From contig CAJNDS010000768.1 of the NCBI GenBank assembly GCA_905221605.1, positions 124,001 through 188,000 of the forward strand: a stretch of 64,000 nt of DNA. Direction: 5' to 3'. The number at the start of each line of letters is the position of its first letter. Positions within the stretch are counted from its first letter, which is position 1. This document shows, piece after piece, positions 1 to 12,628 of the stretch. The position numbers and the translations under genes are program-made. The notes under the pieces are model-generated. The model was not told where the DNA came from. It was given only the letters and a program-made list of their open reading frames with translations, and ran no database searches. The DNA comes from Symbiodinium natans. Its lineage: Eukaryota; Sar; Dinophyceae; Suessiales; Symbiodiniaceae.

Positions 1-376
1 TGAGCCTTTTCCACGCACAGGTCCGAAAAGAACTGCCTTGGTCAGTCCAACAATGTTAGTCTGGTTGGTTCGGACCTCCATAGTCTTACTTGTTCTGGGG
101 TAGAGTATACTGTACTAGGTGAATGTTATTGTTAGTGACTAAGAACGACCTACAGGGCCGGATGCCGTACGGCCATGCAGAGATGCACAAGGACCTGAAG
201 TCCATTGAATGGCTTTGGGCCAAGCCCTACAGACCACAGGCAATGTCTCCAACGCCTGGGCTGAAAAACTGAAAGCCGCAAACGGCAGCACCTAAACCAG
301 CAACGGAAGAACAATTTGCAACTAACCAGCGTCACTTATCGGATTGGGGTCGACATTTTTGTTCGGCTCAGCTTAC

Positions 377-1855
377 CCCGAGCAGCGTAGCAAGATTGAA
401 CGCCTTCGACCCCTAACTCGAAACACAATGCAGCATTTGAGAAACCACATGCTGACAAGATTGCGATTGTGTAGGGTTCAGTCTTTGGCATGACATTGCT
501 AAGGCGTGAGGCCTGCTGTCTTTACTAGACACCAGGCTTTGCCAGGTTGACATTTGTCGCCGCGGGGGCGGGTCATATTATTGCTCCTTTCAAATGCCAG
601 GCGGCTGGTCGATGGTGATCCTCCCGTCCTCGCCATTCGTGAGATAGAGGTCTCTGATCTGCGCAACAAAGGCGCAAGGATCTGGACATGATCTTGAGAC
701 GGACGGATTGCATGACCTCTGGCTGTGAGACGCTTGGCTCGGCAGCGTTTTCTGGTTAACGGGTGGATGACACGTTTTTCGAATCGATGGGGGACGCGCC
801 GGACTTGGTATTGGCGCTGGAGCCTGCTCCAACGTGTCGTAGTTGGACTGCAGAGCTTGCTCATACCTTTCTCATACACAAGCTCTAGCATACATATAAA
901 TATATATTTCTTTGTACATACTCATATTTATATCAACTATATATATATATAATACATATGAGCTGATAGGCCAAGAGCTAAGGAGGAGATCCAACAAACA
1001 TACCTCGCTTGTACGTACTCACGCAGAGCTGCACGCCGCAGGCAACGACTTGAAAGTCTACAGCCCAAAGCAACAGGTTAGCGCCTGTAGGAAGCGATTC
1101 TAGTGGCATCCCAAGGCATCTTCAACTTAATTCCGCCCTTAGTCCCAAAGGAAGCTGCACAGTCAGTGAGAGCTTCATGAGCCTCCTGAAGCACCCTAAT
1201 CTTCCAACAACTCATGCCATTTCCGATTGTCCCTAAACCCTAAACCCTAAACCCTAAACCCTAAACCCTAGGCCCTAAACGCGAAACCCCAAACCCTAAA
1301 CCCTAAACCCCTAACCCTAAACCTGTGGCAGGGGCACTGTAGAAGGAAGCCTTTGCCTGGCAGGTCACCACACGAGGAGCTTGGACAAGCTTGGATGGAC
1401 GGTTCACGGCGGAAAGGCCAACATGCCCAAACAGGACGGTATTCAAGACTGAAGGGCTTAGAGCCGTGTCTAAGAATGCACAAAACGTGTGAAAAATCTG
1501 AGCCTGAAGGTACCTGTATCTGTATCATATTCATCTTTCTATATCCCTTCAATCCCAAGGACTCCATCAACGCCCCATCCCACGCCAAGCTCTGGGCCTT
1601 CACAACTTGACCCTGGATCCCAAACCTAGCCGTTTACATCCCAGTAGGTTCTGATGAAGACCTTCGGGTTATGTAGGGGTTATATGGGGCTCTTTAAGGT
1701 CGAAAAAAGGGGTTAACAAGGGGATGAGATTAAGGAGGTTCCGGGCTCAAAAACAACATCCAAGTCATCCAAGGTCAACCGAGTTGGCTGGGCCATGGTC
1801 GACGCTCCGAAGCCACTCGTCCAACGGCGCAGACCGCCAGTCCTCCAGGCTCCCG
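377..1855 (-). CDS. Unidentified multi-exon gene (partial)
   Basis: I do not recognise the product. Exon-like blocks, in minus-strand order: 1794-1855, 1357-1448, 1137-1195, 1023-1084, about 600-860, and 377-512. Each is open in one frame, reads as ordinary soluble protein (for example SLEDWRSAPLDEWLRSVDH, VLQEAHEALTDCAASFG, FSNAALCFELGVEGVQSCY) and is bounded by plausible splice sites: donor GTGAGT after 1023, GTAAGC after 377, GC donor after 1357, acceptor CAG/GC before 512. The 1023-1084 and 377-512 blocks have lengths fitting 20 and 45 whole codons plus boundary bases. Joining all blocks in phase was not achieved, so small exons are probably missing. The telomere-like array at 1232-1322 lies between two of the blocks, as in the better-supported genes of this window. 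The ends of the gene are not seen. Confidence 0.4.
1232..1322. repeat. Interstitial telomere-like array (CCCTAAA)
   Basis: About twelve CCCTAAA heptamers with a few variants (CCCTAGG, CCCCAAA). It lies between candidate exons 1137-1195 and 1357-1448, so probably in an intron. A short TTTAGGG array also occurs at 1866-1893. Confidence 0.9.
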
Positions 1856-2222
1856 CTATCAACTGTTTAGGGTTTAGGGTGTAGGGTTTAGGGCTTCGCC
1901 CCTGATGCAAACTGCACCAGCGATTCTGAAGTCAAAGCTCCGGCAGCTCCGGTCAGGACATTCAGTGTTTTTGGCTCTTGGGCAGTAGGGTGCAGGGCAG
2001 GACAAGTGAATCTGATGTGCTTTCGACAAACCCGGCCAAGGGAATTGGCGGAGAAGCTGCCGCGCTGGCTTCGTTGTGAGCCGCCTGGTGGGTATTTGAC
2101 ACGTGTGTGAGTTAGATTTGCTGCGAAGAATCCAAATCCAAAGAGAAAGGGCACCGGAGGAAAGAAGGCAGTTTATTTGGTTTTTGATGGCCACCCCATG
2201 TGTTTCGATTTTGTTGAGAATA

Positions 2223-2659
2223 ACACACGCATGCGCATGCGCATGCGCGCTCGCGCGTGCTTGTGTGCGTGCGTGCGTGCTTGCCAGCGTGCTGGCGTGC
2301 GTGCTTGCGTGCATGCTTGCGTGCGTGCTTGCGAGCCTGCGTGCGCGCATGGGCGTGTATGTGTATGAACGTATGTACGTATGTATGTATGTATGTACGT
2401 ATGTATATATATATATATATATATATCTCTCTCTCTCTCTCTCTCTCTGTGTCTGTGTCTGTGTGTGTGTGTGTGTGCGTGCGTGCGTGCGTGTGTGTGC
2501 GTGTGTGTTTCCGCGCACGCGCGCGCGCGCGCGTGGTGTTGGTGTTGGTGTTTTGCTGCTGGTGTGTTGGTGTTGGTGTTTTGGTGTAGGTGTTTTGGTG
2601 CTGGTGTTTTGGTGTTGGTGTTGGTGTTGGTGTTGGTGTTGGTGTTGGTGTGTGGGTGG

Positions 2660-2690
<31 letters not shown>

Positions 2691-2700
2691 TGGTGTGTGC
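2223..2700. repeat. Compound microsatellite
   Basis: A run of blocks on the plus strand: GCATGC/GCGTGC, then TATG/TACG, TA, TC, TG, GC, TTGGTG repeats and finally TG. Several frames stay open across it and give long repetitive translations (VCVCV, HTHTH, LVLV), which are not genes. The alternating purine-pyrimidine stretches could adopt Z-DNA; that is inference. Confidence 0.95.
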
Positions 2701-3159
2701 GGTGTGTCTGTGTGCTCTCCGCGAAACCAACATACAACAAAACACACGCTTCTGAACTTTTAGTGACAACCCAAATTCCAACACATCTGCTCTAAGTACA
2801 GAGGCTGTGGGCGTAATATCCTTTGACACTTCGGTTTGCAACTATGCGTTCATATATACTCAGACAGTCCAAAAATCATACGAAACACCTTCAAGCATAT
2901 TGTCTCCCCAGCAAGCAAAAACCTGCTGCATGTATCGTGTGTGTTAGCGTTCTCCAGAACAACTTATCTTAATCTAAACTTTTTGATAGGCAACATCTGA
3001 AATCTCATGTGTTTTGCTATGCTGCGCTGCATGCAAAACACCTGATTTTAAGCACTCACAAACCCGCCTCACAATCAAAACTTAAGTCTGATTTATGCCA
3101 GTTCTGTTCTATATGAAACATTGGATTGGGACTTCGCCCCCCCCCCCCCCCCAAGAAGC

Positions 3160-3845
3160 AGACAACTTATGCCACCAATGCTACAGGCACAATGAATACA
3201 ATGGATATACCGTTTTCAACAAATAAATGAAGATATTGCAACGAAGACTGGCAATATGGAATGCAATGAACGAATAAAATGAATGCAATGGCAATAAGAC
3301 AAGGAATAAGATGAAGACTGAGTATAGGACGAGAGTGGCTATACTGAATATGATGAACATCATTGAATGCGCCGGATGCCTGCATTACTGCCAATGAACA
3401 GTTGGCTATTTTGTGACATTTTGCATGAATTAGATTAACTGTATGAGATGTATCAAGTATGCTACTTATAGCAGTTCTATCAACTATATCCTGCAAATAA
3501 CTGTAGTCATTACAATGCATTATATTCATGGTACTCGTGATAACCATTGTTAATATACACCATATTCATTGTGTTCTCATTGTTTTCATTCTGCTTTTCA
3601 GACTATTCATTATATTCAAGATACTCATGAGATTCATTAAGTTCACTTCGAAAGATTCTGTTACTTGCATCAATCATATGACTATTCCTAGCGTGAGGAA
3701 TTACATTAATTGTAAGAACTATGTTAGTTGTTGCAATATACTTATGTTAGTTCTATTCGTTTTGTAGTGATAATGATTGTATTATGCACAAGAACTCCTA
3801 CTCATCACTAGTTATATTCGCTGTGTGAAATCTACTATTCGTATC
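3160..3845. repeat. AT-rich degenerate inverted repeat
   Basis: The left half (about 3165-3465) is full of AATG/GAAT words on the plus strand. The right half (about 3525-3845) is full of the complementary CATT/ATTC words. Together they form a loose inverted arrangement about 680 bp long, much richer in AT than its surroundings and without a recognisable gene. A smaller AT-rich patch with similar words lies at 5915-6030. Confidence 0.6.
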
Positions 3846-3897
3846 GATTCGTCATGCCAAGTACTGTTTGTGCTGGTTACATAAAGTTCATTCGGTT

Positions 3898-4150
3898 GGT
3901 CAAAACTTGGGCTTTTCGCGCCGGCACCGGGCACAAAACGACCAACCCATCAGGGTTACCAAACTCGAGCCGGCTTGACAAAACCCGAAATCCCAACACC
4001 TATGGTCCTTGGCCTTGGGTGGTCAAAATTTTGTCGTTCTTCAAGCCGGCTCGGGGAAAAGAATAAGAACAAAACATTAGGGTCACCAAACTCGAGCCGG
4101 CTCCAAAAAAACGAAAACCCGAAACTCCGGAAGCTATGGTCCTCGGCCTT
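3898..4150. repeat. Two-copy tandem repeat (about 125 bp unit)
   Basis: The words GGTCAAAA, ACCAAACTCGAGCCGGCT and CTATGGTCCT.GGCCTTGG recur with an offset near 125 bp (for example 3957 and 4084). The second copy runs into the T/G homopolymer tract. Confidence 0.75.
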
Positions 4151-4168
4151 GGTTGTTCTTTTTTTTTT

Positions 4169-4199
<31 letters not shown>

Positions 4200-4206
4200 G
4201 GGGGGG
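4141..4206. repeat. Poly-T followed by poly-G tract
   Basis: About twenty T then about thirty G. Other G or C homopolymer-rich tracts lie at 3138-3152, 7995-8150, 14290-14306, 20116-20133, 28370-28425, 29466-29520, 34576-34612, 38455-38480, 51117-51142, 51688-51708 and 53293-53310. Their exact lengths are unlikely to be reliable. Confidence 0.9.
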
Positions 4207-7200
4207 AGGGCTCTTCTGTCTCATTCTTGTAAATGTCAATCAACTATGCTTAACAGGTAGCTCGGGGGGGGAACATATACATATAAGGGTAGTGTATATA
4301 CATGTATAAGACCTAAATGTAAACAGGCAAATAACAACCATTTCTTTGTTGTGTTTGTGTTTGTGTGTATATATGTGTGTTTTGTTTTTGTCCATGATGA
4401 GCAAATGGAGAGAGTTGCGGGTGTGCATCTGTGCCTTGTACACCTGCTCGCTGGTCCTACAATGCAGACCCGAAAGCAGACCCATCCTTATCCCTTTATG
4501 AAGACAACCCGAGCCTGCCTTTCAAACCCAGATAGATCCGAATGGACCCGGACCGAACAAATCTGATTGGTTGCACTTTCCTGCCTTCTCGTTGGTGGGC
4601 GGCCGCCTGCCAGGAAAGCAAATGGGCTGAAGGGTCCTTGCTTTACATGCTTGGCTTGGCTATGTTGTGATCATTTTACACGCAGAGATCGCGTGGCGTG
4701 TTCTTCTCCTGGCTTGAATCAGAGTTCGGCCCTCCCACGGTCTGGCCTTGCATGTGACCGCTCATGAGAGCCAGGCCCTCGTTTGGCACAACCGCTCTTG
4801 GGCTTTCGAGTTTGGAGTCTACAGTGCCTACAGCCTACAGCCTACAGGCAGAGGTGCGATCAGAATTAAACCGTGCTGGGAGCTCAGAACCAGCGATGAA
4901 ACGAGGTTTTGCAATCAGTCACGTCTCTGAGAGCCCCGTGTGAAATTGCCCAGGCTGCCAAGACTGCGAGTGAGGTGGTGCCGAGAACAAAGACACGCAC
5001 CCTCGTTCCTCAAATCAACAGCATGTCTTCGAGCCCTCACCACAGCCCCATTTAAGTGACCTTCGCTAGACTGACGATCATTTTCGGTCTGCACATTCCC
5101 ATGGGTCCAGAACGCTGTGTCAGGATGCCGGGTGGCCCTCGTCATTATCGAGTCTACCTTGCCACTCGAAGCTCTGCCCAGACTTGTCCCGAGATCCACG
5201 GCCTGAAAACTCTACAGTATCTTCCCATCTTGAAACCCAAATTCAGAGCCAAGTCGCAGCCGAAGTCTCCGCCGTCATGACCGTTGGCCTGCCCAATCGA
5301 GCGGTGATTTGGATGGGACTTTGCAACTTTGGCTCCCGATCGCCTCTCGGCCGGGTGGTGGGGACCTAGCCTCACGGCTGTGAGCACTGTTCGTTACATG
5401 CTTGGCACGTTCGTTACCTGTTTCCTTGAAACCTGATGCTTTGACCGTGCTGCTGGTGCTGCATGTTTTCATTCAGAGCGGATTGCCTACTGCACTGCCG
5501 GTCGGGTCTCTCACTCATACCTAAGTCTATGTGCTATTACGTGATGATTACCAGCCCGCAGCAGCACCTGTCTGGCGTAGGGGTCATTGTCCACTTGCTT
5601 CAGGATCTGGCAGGCACGCGCGCACACACACACACAAACAAAAAACATTCCAAGCACGACTTCTCACGCCTCCATTGTGAAAGCACACAGGCTTGAAACT
5701 ACCACCACATGCCCAAGAAGACATCTTGCCGTAGCATCCCAACGGTCCCAACGGTCTAAGACCAAGACTTGTAACCTGAAGAGCATACAAACATAACCAT
5801 ACGATTCGTGCAGGTGTCGGCCCTACATGGCCCCACCATGATTGCAAGGCTCGAAACCAAACCCTGCACCACTTTGGAAACTCAAGTCCCTGTGCGGGTT
5901 CAACATTCATGATACGACTAATCAGAATAAAAGATTCAGAGTATTTATAGTATTAATAAGATTAATGATATGAATTAGGAATATCAAGAATATTGATGTT
6001 CAAACTAATGGTACTAAGAATATGTCAATGGCAATCACGGTTCGCAGCAATCCGAGCGGGGCCTCCCTGCACGCCTTCGTGACGAAAGCGGATGGGTTCC
6101 TGACCCGGCGCACCCGAGGTCCAAGGCTTCAACGACAGCTAGCGATGAACCTAAGGGTTTAGGGTTTAGGGTTTAGGGTTTAGGGCTACCCCCACAAGTA
6201 TGACGCACCATCCCCGACTCTCGCCAATCTCATGACCCGCTCGCGTAGATAGACAATCTGGTGGCTGCTAACGCTAAGTCCCAATGAAGATCAGGCTTGG
6301 CCACGGAATCCATCCGGAATGGCACAGTCATGGACACCGTGTCATGCGTCCTACGTCCCTCAACCCTAGACGAAGGCGCCTGAACCCAGTCATGGGGAGC
6401 CCTCACGCTTGCCTAATCTCTGTAGAGGGCGGTTGGGAGAACTCAGGTGCCTGAATTCGGGAATTGAATTTAAAACCATGGTCCAAGGCTTGGGCTTGGA
6501 GCGGATATTGCTAGAGCACATTGCTCGCCACAACAGAACTTGCCAAAACCTTGCATTGAAAAGCTGCTTAATTCTGCACCACATGTGCGCCACTCACAAA
6601 GATCTGCAAGGATCCGGACCTGATGTCGTTGGACGTGAGCTTCAGCATGAGGTTCAAAGCCTGCCCATCATATCTCATAATTTACACTTTGGAGGTGTAC
6701 CCGGTAGTCTGCATCTTTCCGGCTCCCCCCATCCCCATCTCCCCTTCAGCCATATAAGACAAAGTGGCTCGACTTCTCGCGCCCCGGCAGGGAGGGGGTT
6801 GGGCACTCGCCAGTCGCAAGCTGCAAACCCGGAGAAATGACTCCCGGCACTCCGGGGCTGTTGATATTGGGGGAGAAGGTGATATTCAGAAGCGTGAAGG
6901 GACGACAGCTCTCGCTGATGAAACCCAAACCAACATCTAGTTGACGCGGCATAGCTTCACCAATTCGAGTACGGCTCTGTGATGCTTCTCCGAGGAGTGC
7001 ATTGCTCCAAGCTCTGGAACCTCAGTCTTTTAATCTTACACTTCAGCCCTACAGCCTGAAAACACATTCACCTTTTTAGCCCTGTCAGGCTCCTCCCTCA
7101 CAAGCATCTCAACCGTGACTGGCATTTTGGCCGTGAGTTGAAGCAGTCATCTGGACTTATGGCCCACCCAGAGCCCTTGAAACTATACCACACCAATGCA

Positions 7201-7994
7201 GCGCATGCCTTGCACAAAACAGCCGATGGGGCCTCATGAGGAGGTATTCTTAACAGCTCGTCCTTCGCCTTCTGGTCCAGCCTGAGTGCCGCGTCTCGCC
7301 GTGACTGCTACGAGATGTTACCGGCTCCTCTCCTTGGGTCGACTTTGCTTGACAAACCTGAGAGGGGAGGAGCCACTTCTCGGTAAAGAAAAAGGCATGG
7401 AGGTGCCGTTGCCAATGAACCTGCACGAACCCATGCCCCTTCAACAGCAGACCCAACCCTGAAAGCGTAACCCTTGGGCAATCAACTACAAGCCTAGTGG
7501 CAAGCCAAGTGCCATGATGATCTGTAACAGGCTTTGGCGCCAAGCTGGTACCAAAAGGAACATGTGAGGGGTCTCTAACGTCGACATGCTCAGCTCCTTG
7601 CACAACATCGTCTTGCAGACCGTTTTGGAGAAAGTCGGCTACCTTTCGAGCGAGCACTGTGCACAGTGTCGTTTGGAAGCTCTTCAAGTCTAGGGTTACA
7701 ATTTGAGAGTTCCGCATCGAATTAAGGTTCATGCGGTGCTTGCACGGGTCTACCAGCATACTGTCCGTCGCAAACAATCCGCAACCTGGAGCATATGATG
7801 CAAGAGCTTGAAACTGACAGATGCTATCGAATTGGATCCACATCTTGGCTAACAGTGTGCAGTGTTACAAGTTTCTGGAACAGCCCCGAAGGCCAAGTTT
7901 TCGGCTTTCGGCGGCTGCGAGGCACCATGTGATGTTTGTTCAGAGCGTGAACGAGAGCTGCAATCCGGTGTGAAGTGTTCGGAGGGTTTCGGTC

Positions 7995-8150
7995 CTCCCC
8001 CCCCCCGTCCCCCCCTCCCCCCCCCTTCCCCCCTCCCCCCCCCCCCCCCCCTCCCCCCCCCCCCCCCCGCCCCCCCCTCCCCCCCCCCCCCCCTCCTCCC
8101 CCCCCCCCCCCCCCCTCCCCGCCCCCACCCCCCCCTCCCTCCCTCCCCCG
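7995..8150. repeat. C-rich low-complexity tract
   Basis: About 155 bases of almost pure C broken by T and a few G. The complementary strand is G-rich enough to form G-quadruplexes. Open frames across it are poly-Pro or poly-Gly artefacts. Confidence 0.95.
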
Positions 8151-8642
8151 TCAGTGTCTTAAGAAAACTCCGCAAGAGTGCTGTCGCTGACCCGCGACAG
8201 CTGCCATGAAACTTTGGGTAGCACAAGTACAAACACCAGGCCATCCTTGCTTAAGCATCCTCTACACTATAGTCACTATGTGTATAGTCACAAAACATGA
8301 GCCCCCCCTCCTCTCCCCCCCAAATTTGAAACACCAGCTCGGGCCTGAATCCGCTGCTGCTCCGCCTCCTCTGCGGAGGCGGGAGCCACGCAGGGCTCGC
8401 TTTTCTCCTTGGCTTCATGAGGTGAGACTCACGGGGCCTGGTGAGGCTGAGTTGCAGTCTCCATTCGGGTTTGGGTCTAGGATTTCTCGGGAACTTTGGT
8501 CGATCTTTACAGGGCCGGCGGCTCAAATGCGAGAAGCAACTTCAGCCAAAGACAGAGGAGTGATGTTCACTGCAGCACGCCTTCACGCCGTGCTCAGAAC
8601 TTTACGGAAGCAGTTTCAAGGATCTTCAAGACCGAACTCTTG

Positions 8643-8815
8643 AAAACCCTAAACCCTAAACCCCAAACCCTAAACCGTCTCCTCGAAGCCCCTGGCAGAT
8701 CTGTAGTCCACGTAATTAGCCTCAGGCAAGTGGGACTTCGGGCATTTTGCTCGGCTACTTTGGGTTTAGGGCTTAGGGCGTAGGGTTTAGGGTTTAGGGC
8801 TTAGGGTTTGGGGTA
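8643..8815. repeat. Inverted pair of telomere-like arrays
   Basis: CCCTAAA copies at about 8643-8680 face TTTAGGG copies at about 8762-8815 across some 80 bp of unique sequence. Confidence 0.85.
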
Positions 8816-9410
8816 GTCGTGGTTGTGTGTTTCTTTCCACCTGAGGTTTGAAATCTCGGGAACCTATGAATCTACGCAAATACGGAAGATGTCGCATGAT
8901 GAAGTCTGACCCAGGAAAAACAGCTTCATGAGATGTGCCTTCAAAAGAAATTAGATGTAATTAGCATTGCACTCTTTGCCGTCTCTCCCAGCGCACGAAC
9001 ATGCCTCACCAGAAGTTCTTCTGTCCATGGTCACATAGCTCGGTCAACCCTAGCATCCCAAGCGCATCGCGTCCAAAAGCTTCTTTTTCCTGACTAAACT
9101 GGCGACATCTTACCCTAAACCCTGAACCCTAAACCCCTTAATCATCCCTGGAACCCAACCGACCTAGTTCTGAGTGGCATGCCGTCTGGTTGGAAGAAGG
9201 CCGATGGCCTGAAAGGCGAGGTCGAGTTTGGGTTCTCTTGGGCTTGATATGCACACGCAGTCACACGCACATTGGTGTGGCTCGGCCGCGTCATCCATCG
9301 TCATTCATACATGGGCAGTGTAAGGAGGCTAGTGGCAGGGGGTGTCGGCGTGGCACCCAGGAACAGCCATGCATAATCTTAGTTAGACCAGAGTGACTAG
9401 AGACTCTTAC

Positions 9411-9511
9411 TCAGCATAGAGCCAGAGTGCTGCTTCAGCGCCCGCATGGTTTCCCAGACCGCAGCAGCCGCTTTCAACACCAATAACGGGAAGGTTGCCA
9501 CATCCGCCACT
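9411..9511 (-). CDS. Candidate exon, unidentified protein
   Basis: An open block reading VADVATFPLLVLKAAAAVW followed by an amphipathic stretch ending in HSGSML. It has a consensus-like donor (GTAAGA) on its downstream side and an AAG acceptor upstream. Small exon-like fragments lie just upstream on the same strand (near 9600-9640 and 9760-9830). The product is unknown; it may belong with the exons at 10.3-10.6 kb. Confidence 0.35.
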
Positions 9512-10279
9512 CTTTGTGAAGCAAGAGTTTGAAGGGCCCTCGTGCTTTGTGGCGAGCAACGGCAGCTTTACATGAAATCTTTGCCCCATGTAAAAGAGGT
9601 GTCACCTGGACACCACCGATTTCCACTGCAAGCGGAAAGCACAAGTGACAGGGTCCCCCTCCCCAACAAGTGCAGACGACGCCAAACAAGGGATCTCCCG
9701 CAACCAGCCGCATGAAGGCGCCAAGCACCTAATTGCAGAAAAGCTCAGAAGCAATGCCTTCAAACCTCAACTCCCTGAACCCGAACTCGGTTGCGACCTC
9801 CTGCAGAGGCGCCAATCACCGCGTGGCGTTGGCCTTCCACGGCACCGAACCCGAATCATGTGTGTCGAATGAAATGAAATAACTCATTCTCCTCTGGATC
9901 GCATCGTTCAGGCACGAATGTCTGGGTAACCGCGTTGTGGTTTGGGTGGTAGTCGTGTTATCTCACAGAGCACAGACACACCGAAAACTGCATTATACTG
10001 GATTGAAGAAAACGATGCCCTGTTTCCCTCAAGCCCCAGCTACGAAATTTCTGAAGCACTGACAACTACAGCCTCTGCTTTTGGTTTGGTCATTACAGGT
10101 GTCAAAAACTCAACATCGCTGAGACTTGTGCACGCCAGAACTGCTAGCTGCACCAACTACTTGTAGCACTTTTAGTTGCGCAATTGCATCCTCTGAGAGC
10201 GACTGACCTTGTCGGAGATCTCGACATGGTCATGGATATGAAACCATGGGCAAGATCGTCCACAACATGCCAAAGAGAC

Positions 10280-10641
10280 TGTCATGTGACCATAATGTAG
10301 GGCCTCCAATCCCGCTGGCAGCAGCCACACAACTCTCCAGAAACCTTGATCGACACCAAACCCTAAACCCTAAACCCCAAACCCTAAACCCTAAACCCTT
10401 CGCTGCCCCCAACGGCGACGTCGTGCCTCCACGGGGACTTCGGCCTGAGAGGCATTTGGACACATGCATCAGACGGACATGGCATCCTAACACCTTCCTT
10501 TGAGAACTACTCACACCAACGCCTCTTGTTCTCTCTTGTTTCAAGGCCTCCGTCATGAAACGTCGTGGGTGCAAATTGATGGTTTTCGTAGCACATGCTA
10601 CTGATGAACCCACAGTTTGCCATGCGCGTCAAGAAATCACC
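10280..10641 (-). CDS. Two exons of an unidentified gene
   Basis: Exon 10515-10641 starts after TAG/GGTGAT and ends at a GTGAGT donor. It encodes 42 residues beginning GDFLTRMANCGFISSMCYEN and ending ETRENKRRW. Exon about 10280-10345 follows after an AAG acceptor in compatible phase and reads FWRVVWLLPAGLEALHYGH, ending at a GT donor. The intron between them contains a telomere-like array (10360-10400), the same arrangement seen in the identified genes here. I do not recognise the protein family. The aromatic and histidine content and the clean splice sites argue for real coding sequence. Confidence 0.5.
10360..10400. repeat. Intronic telomere-like array (CCCTAAA)
   Basis: Five to six heptamers, one CCCCAAA variant, within the probable intron between exons 10280-10345 and 10515-10641. 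Confidence 0.85.
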
Positions 10642-11457
10642 CTACCGAGAACACCAGGGATGCAGCCCGCGGCACTCTACGACCATTGGGGGTCCCAAGC
10701 CCAGGGGCACCAACCCGTCTGCCCGCCAAGCCGGGCCGAGGCGCCCGATGCGCCGTGCTTACAACTAAGAATGGCGCTTCGTTTCACCAAGGTCTACATG
10801 GTACTAACTTCGAAGGCTGAGCGTCGTGATGGTGTTTCAGGCTCAACAGCTTGGACAATTTGTGATTCAAGGTTCGGGATTGAAGCCCTTTCAGCTTGGC
10901 ATGCGGCTGCGCGCCGGTGGATCGTAGCTGTTGGCGTAACTTGTGTCCTTCCCAACAGGTCTGGATACAGGTTTAGGCGTGGGTGTTCTGGATGCAGCAA
11001 CGCTCGCTCAGGGATTCAGGGGCTGCGTGGGGTTTAGAAGCTTAGGAATCAAAGCTGGGTTTTCGAAAACTCTTTCTTGGTCCGGTCGTTGCGATCGTGC
11101 TACACAGCAGCTGACTTCGTCAGCTGCACTAAGAAAACATAAGAGCTGCACTCAACACTTTCCCTTGCAGGATTCAGGGTCTTTGAGCTAGCTCACGATT
11201 CTCTACAGGCACCCCACAATTCAACACCCTATGCCACGTCCAACCTTGAGCCAGCCCACATTGCAGGCGAAGATGTCATATGTCCCCAAAATACAACGGT
11301 CCATCTATTTGCTGCGAGACTACGTTGGATTGTCAGCACCGGACTGCAACGACAAACTTTCGGTTGTCAAGAGCTTTTGAGCGTTACGGCTGTACGCATA
11401 GTAGCTGGGATTTTGGAGTTGGGGCTGCAGGCTCCAAGGCTATGCAGGGCTTTTAGG

Positions 11458-11545
11458 AGCCTGAAGAAATAGAATAGGGTTTTGGGGCAATTGTGGTATG
11501 ATTACAAAGGGACCATAAAGGCATATTCTTAGTAATTCCGACCCA
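11458..11545. mobile_element. Short dispersed element, copy 1
   Basis: Begins near AGCCTGAAGAAATAGAATAG and ends near AGTAATTCCGACC. The same ends recur at 15183-15285 with a different middle, so the two are copies of one small non-autonomous element. Confidence 0.5.
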
Positions 11546-11635
11546 AGTATTACCTACAGCGAGGTGCTCAGGCAGCTCGCTGAGAGTCAGACACCGACCG
11601 GTGCAGACTGGCACCACTACTTGCAATGTGGCCGC

Positions 11636-11708
11636 AGGGTTTAGGGTTTAGGGTTTAGGGTTTAGGGTTTAGGGTTTAGGGTTTAGGGTTTAGGGTTTAG
11701 GGTTTAGG
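11636..11708. repeat. Interstitial telomere-like array (TTTAGGG)
   Basis: About ten nearly perfect TTTAGGG units in a row. Confidence 0.95.
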
Positions 11709-12628
11709 ATGCAATCTGGCTGTCTTAGACAGCTGCTTTGTGCGCGGAGTCACCTCATGAAATCAGAACGAAGCAGGGTGTCTCTGCGGAGTTGCCAAGG
11801 TTTCCATGTTCTCTGACCAAATACCTCTTCATCTAACTCTCAAGCAGGAGGGAAGGGCCAAAGAACCGCTGCATTTTGATCTTTTGTCCGGTGTCATGGA
11901 ACACGCTTCTATCGATCGGAAAGCTGCTAGTTTGGGATCCTGAAGCAGTCCTCCTGGCTTTCGACGGTCTTGGATACTCGTATCTCATCAAGAATGGCAA
12001 CAACACTCACGTGTGTCTGTGTGTGCCGTGTCGTCGTCTCTCGAAAGTGTCAGAGGTCCCGTTTGCTCGGCGGGTCGGAGTCGCACCTTCGAAAATTTCT
12101 CAGCAATCAGAGCGATCGCGGCGCGACCCTCGAATTTAACCGTCGTCCTTTGGGACCCCCGCATTGTCACGGGTAAGAGTTGAGAATGTCGATCACAAAG
12201 ATCGTTGGGGTCATCCTCGGAGTCGCCCTGTGATGCCCTCAACAGTCCCGAGGTTCGATGGGGGTCGCGATCATGGTGGCGGTCGTCTTGGGGCGAGCAG
12301 TGCCATGTCAACGCAGCATAAGGGAGAATGCACAGGGTTCTTCCTCAAATTGCATGGCGCTTGTGTTGGAGCTGTGCTCGTCCTTGTTTGTTAGAACTGT
12401 GCTCGTCTGTATCCGTCTGTGTTGGAGCTGTGCCGGTCGGTGCCTCGACAACAAATGACACAGGTAGGTCAGGGAAGCAACCAGTGGCCGCGAATTATCG
12501 ATTGCTGCGCTTTGCTTGCTACAGTAGTTGTAGCAGATTGCGGCAGTCATGTCGATGTGAAGACAGTGTTGTCGAGTCTGTGCTTTAAGTCCTTTGTCCT
12601 GGCATGGCAACCTATGCACTTTCAACTG

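Larger units (their letters stand above)
4260..9400. other. Gene-poor stretch, no supported gene
   Basis: I read both strands here and found no exon I can defend. Several frames are open for 60-200 codons (minus 7250-7843; plus 6409-6840; minus 6746-6952), but competing frames look equally protein-like and none carries a family motif. The interval does hold telomere-like arrays (6152-6187, 8643-8680, 8762-8815, 9112-9140) and the C-rich tract at 7995-8150. Confidence 0.5.

Noticed and set aside
150-235. Plus-strand block GRMPYGHAEMHKDLKSIEWL with CAG acceptor and GC donor
   Set aside because: Attractive locally, but isolated, and the surrounding better exons are on the minus strand. Not strong enough to list.
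1874-2841. Several 200-290 codon open frames over the 2.2-2.7 kb region
   Set aside because: Translations of TG, GTGC and TTGGTG microsatellites; composition is purely repetitive.
7849-8244. Poly-Pro or poly-Gly open frames
   Set aside because: They read through a C homopolymer tract.
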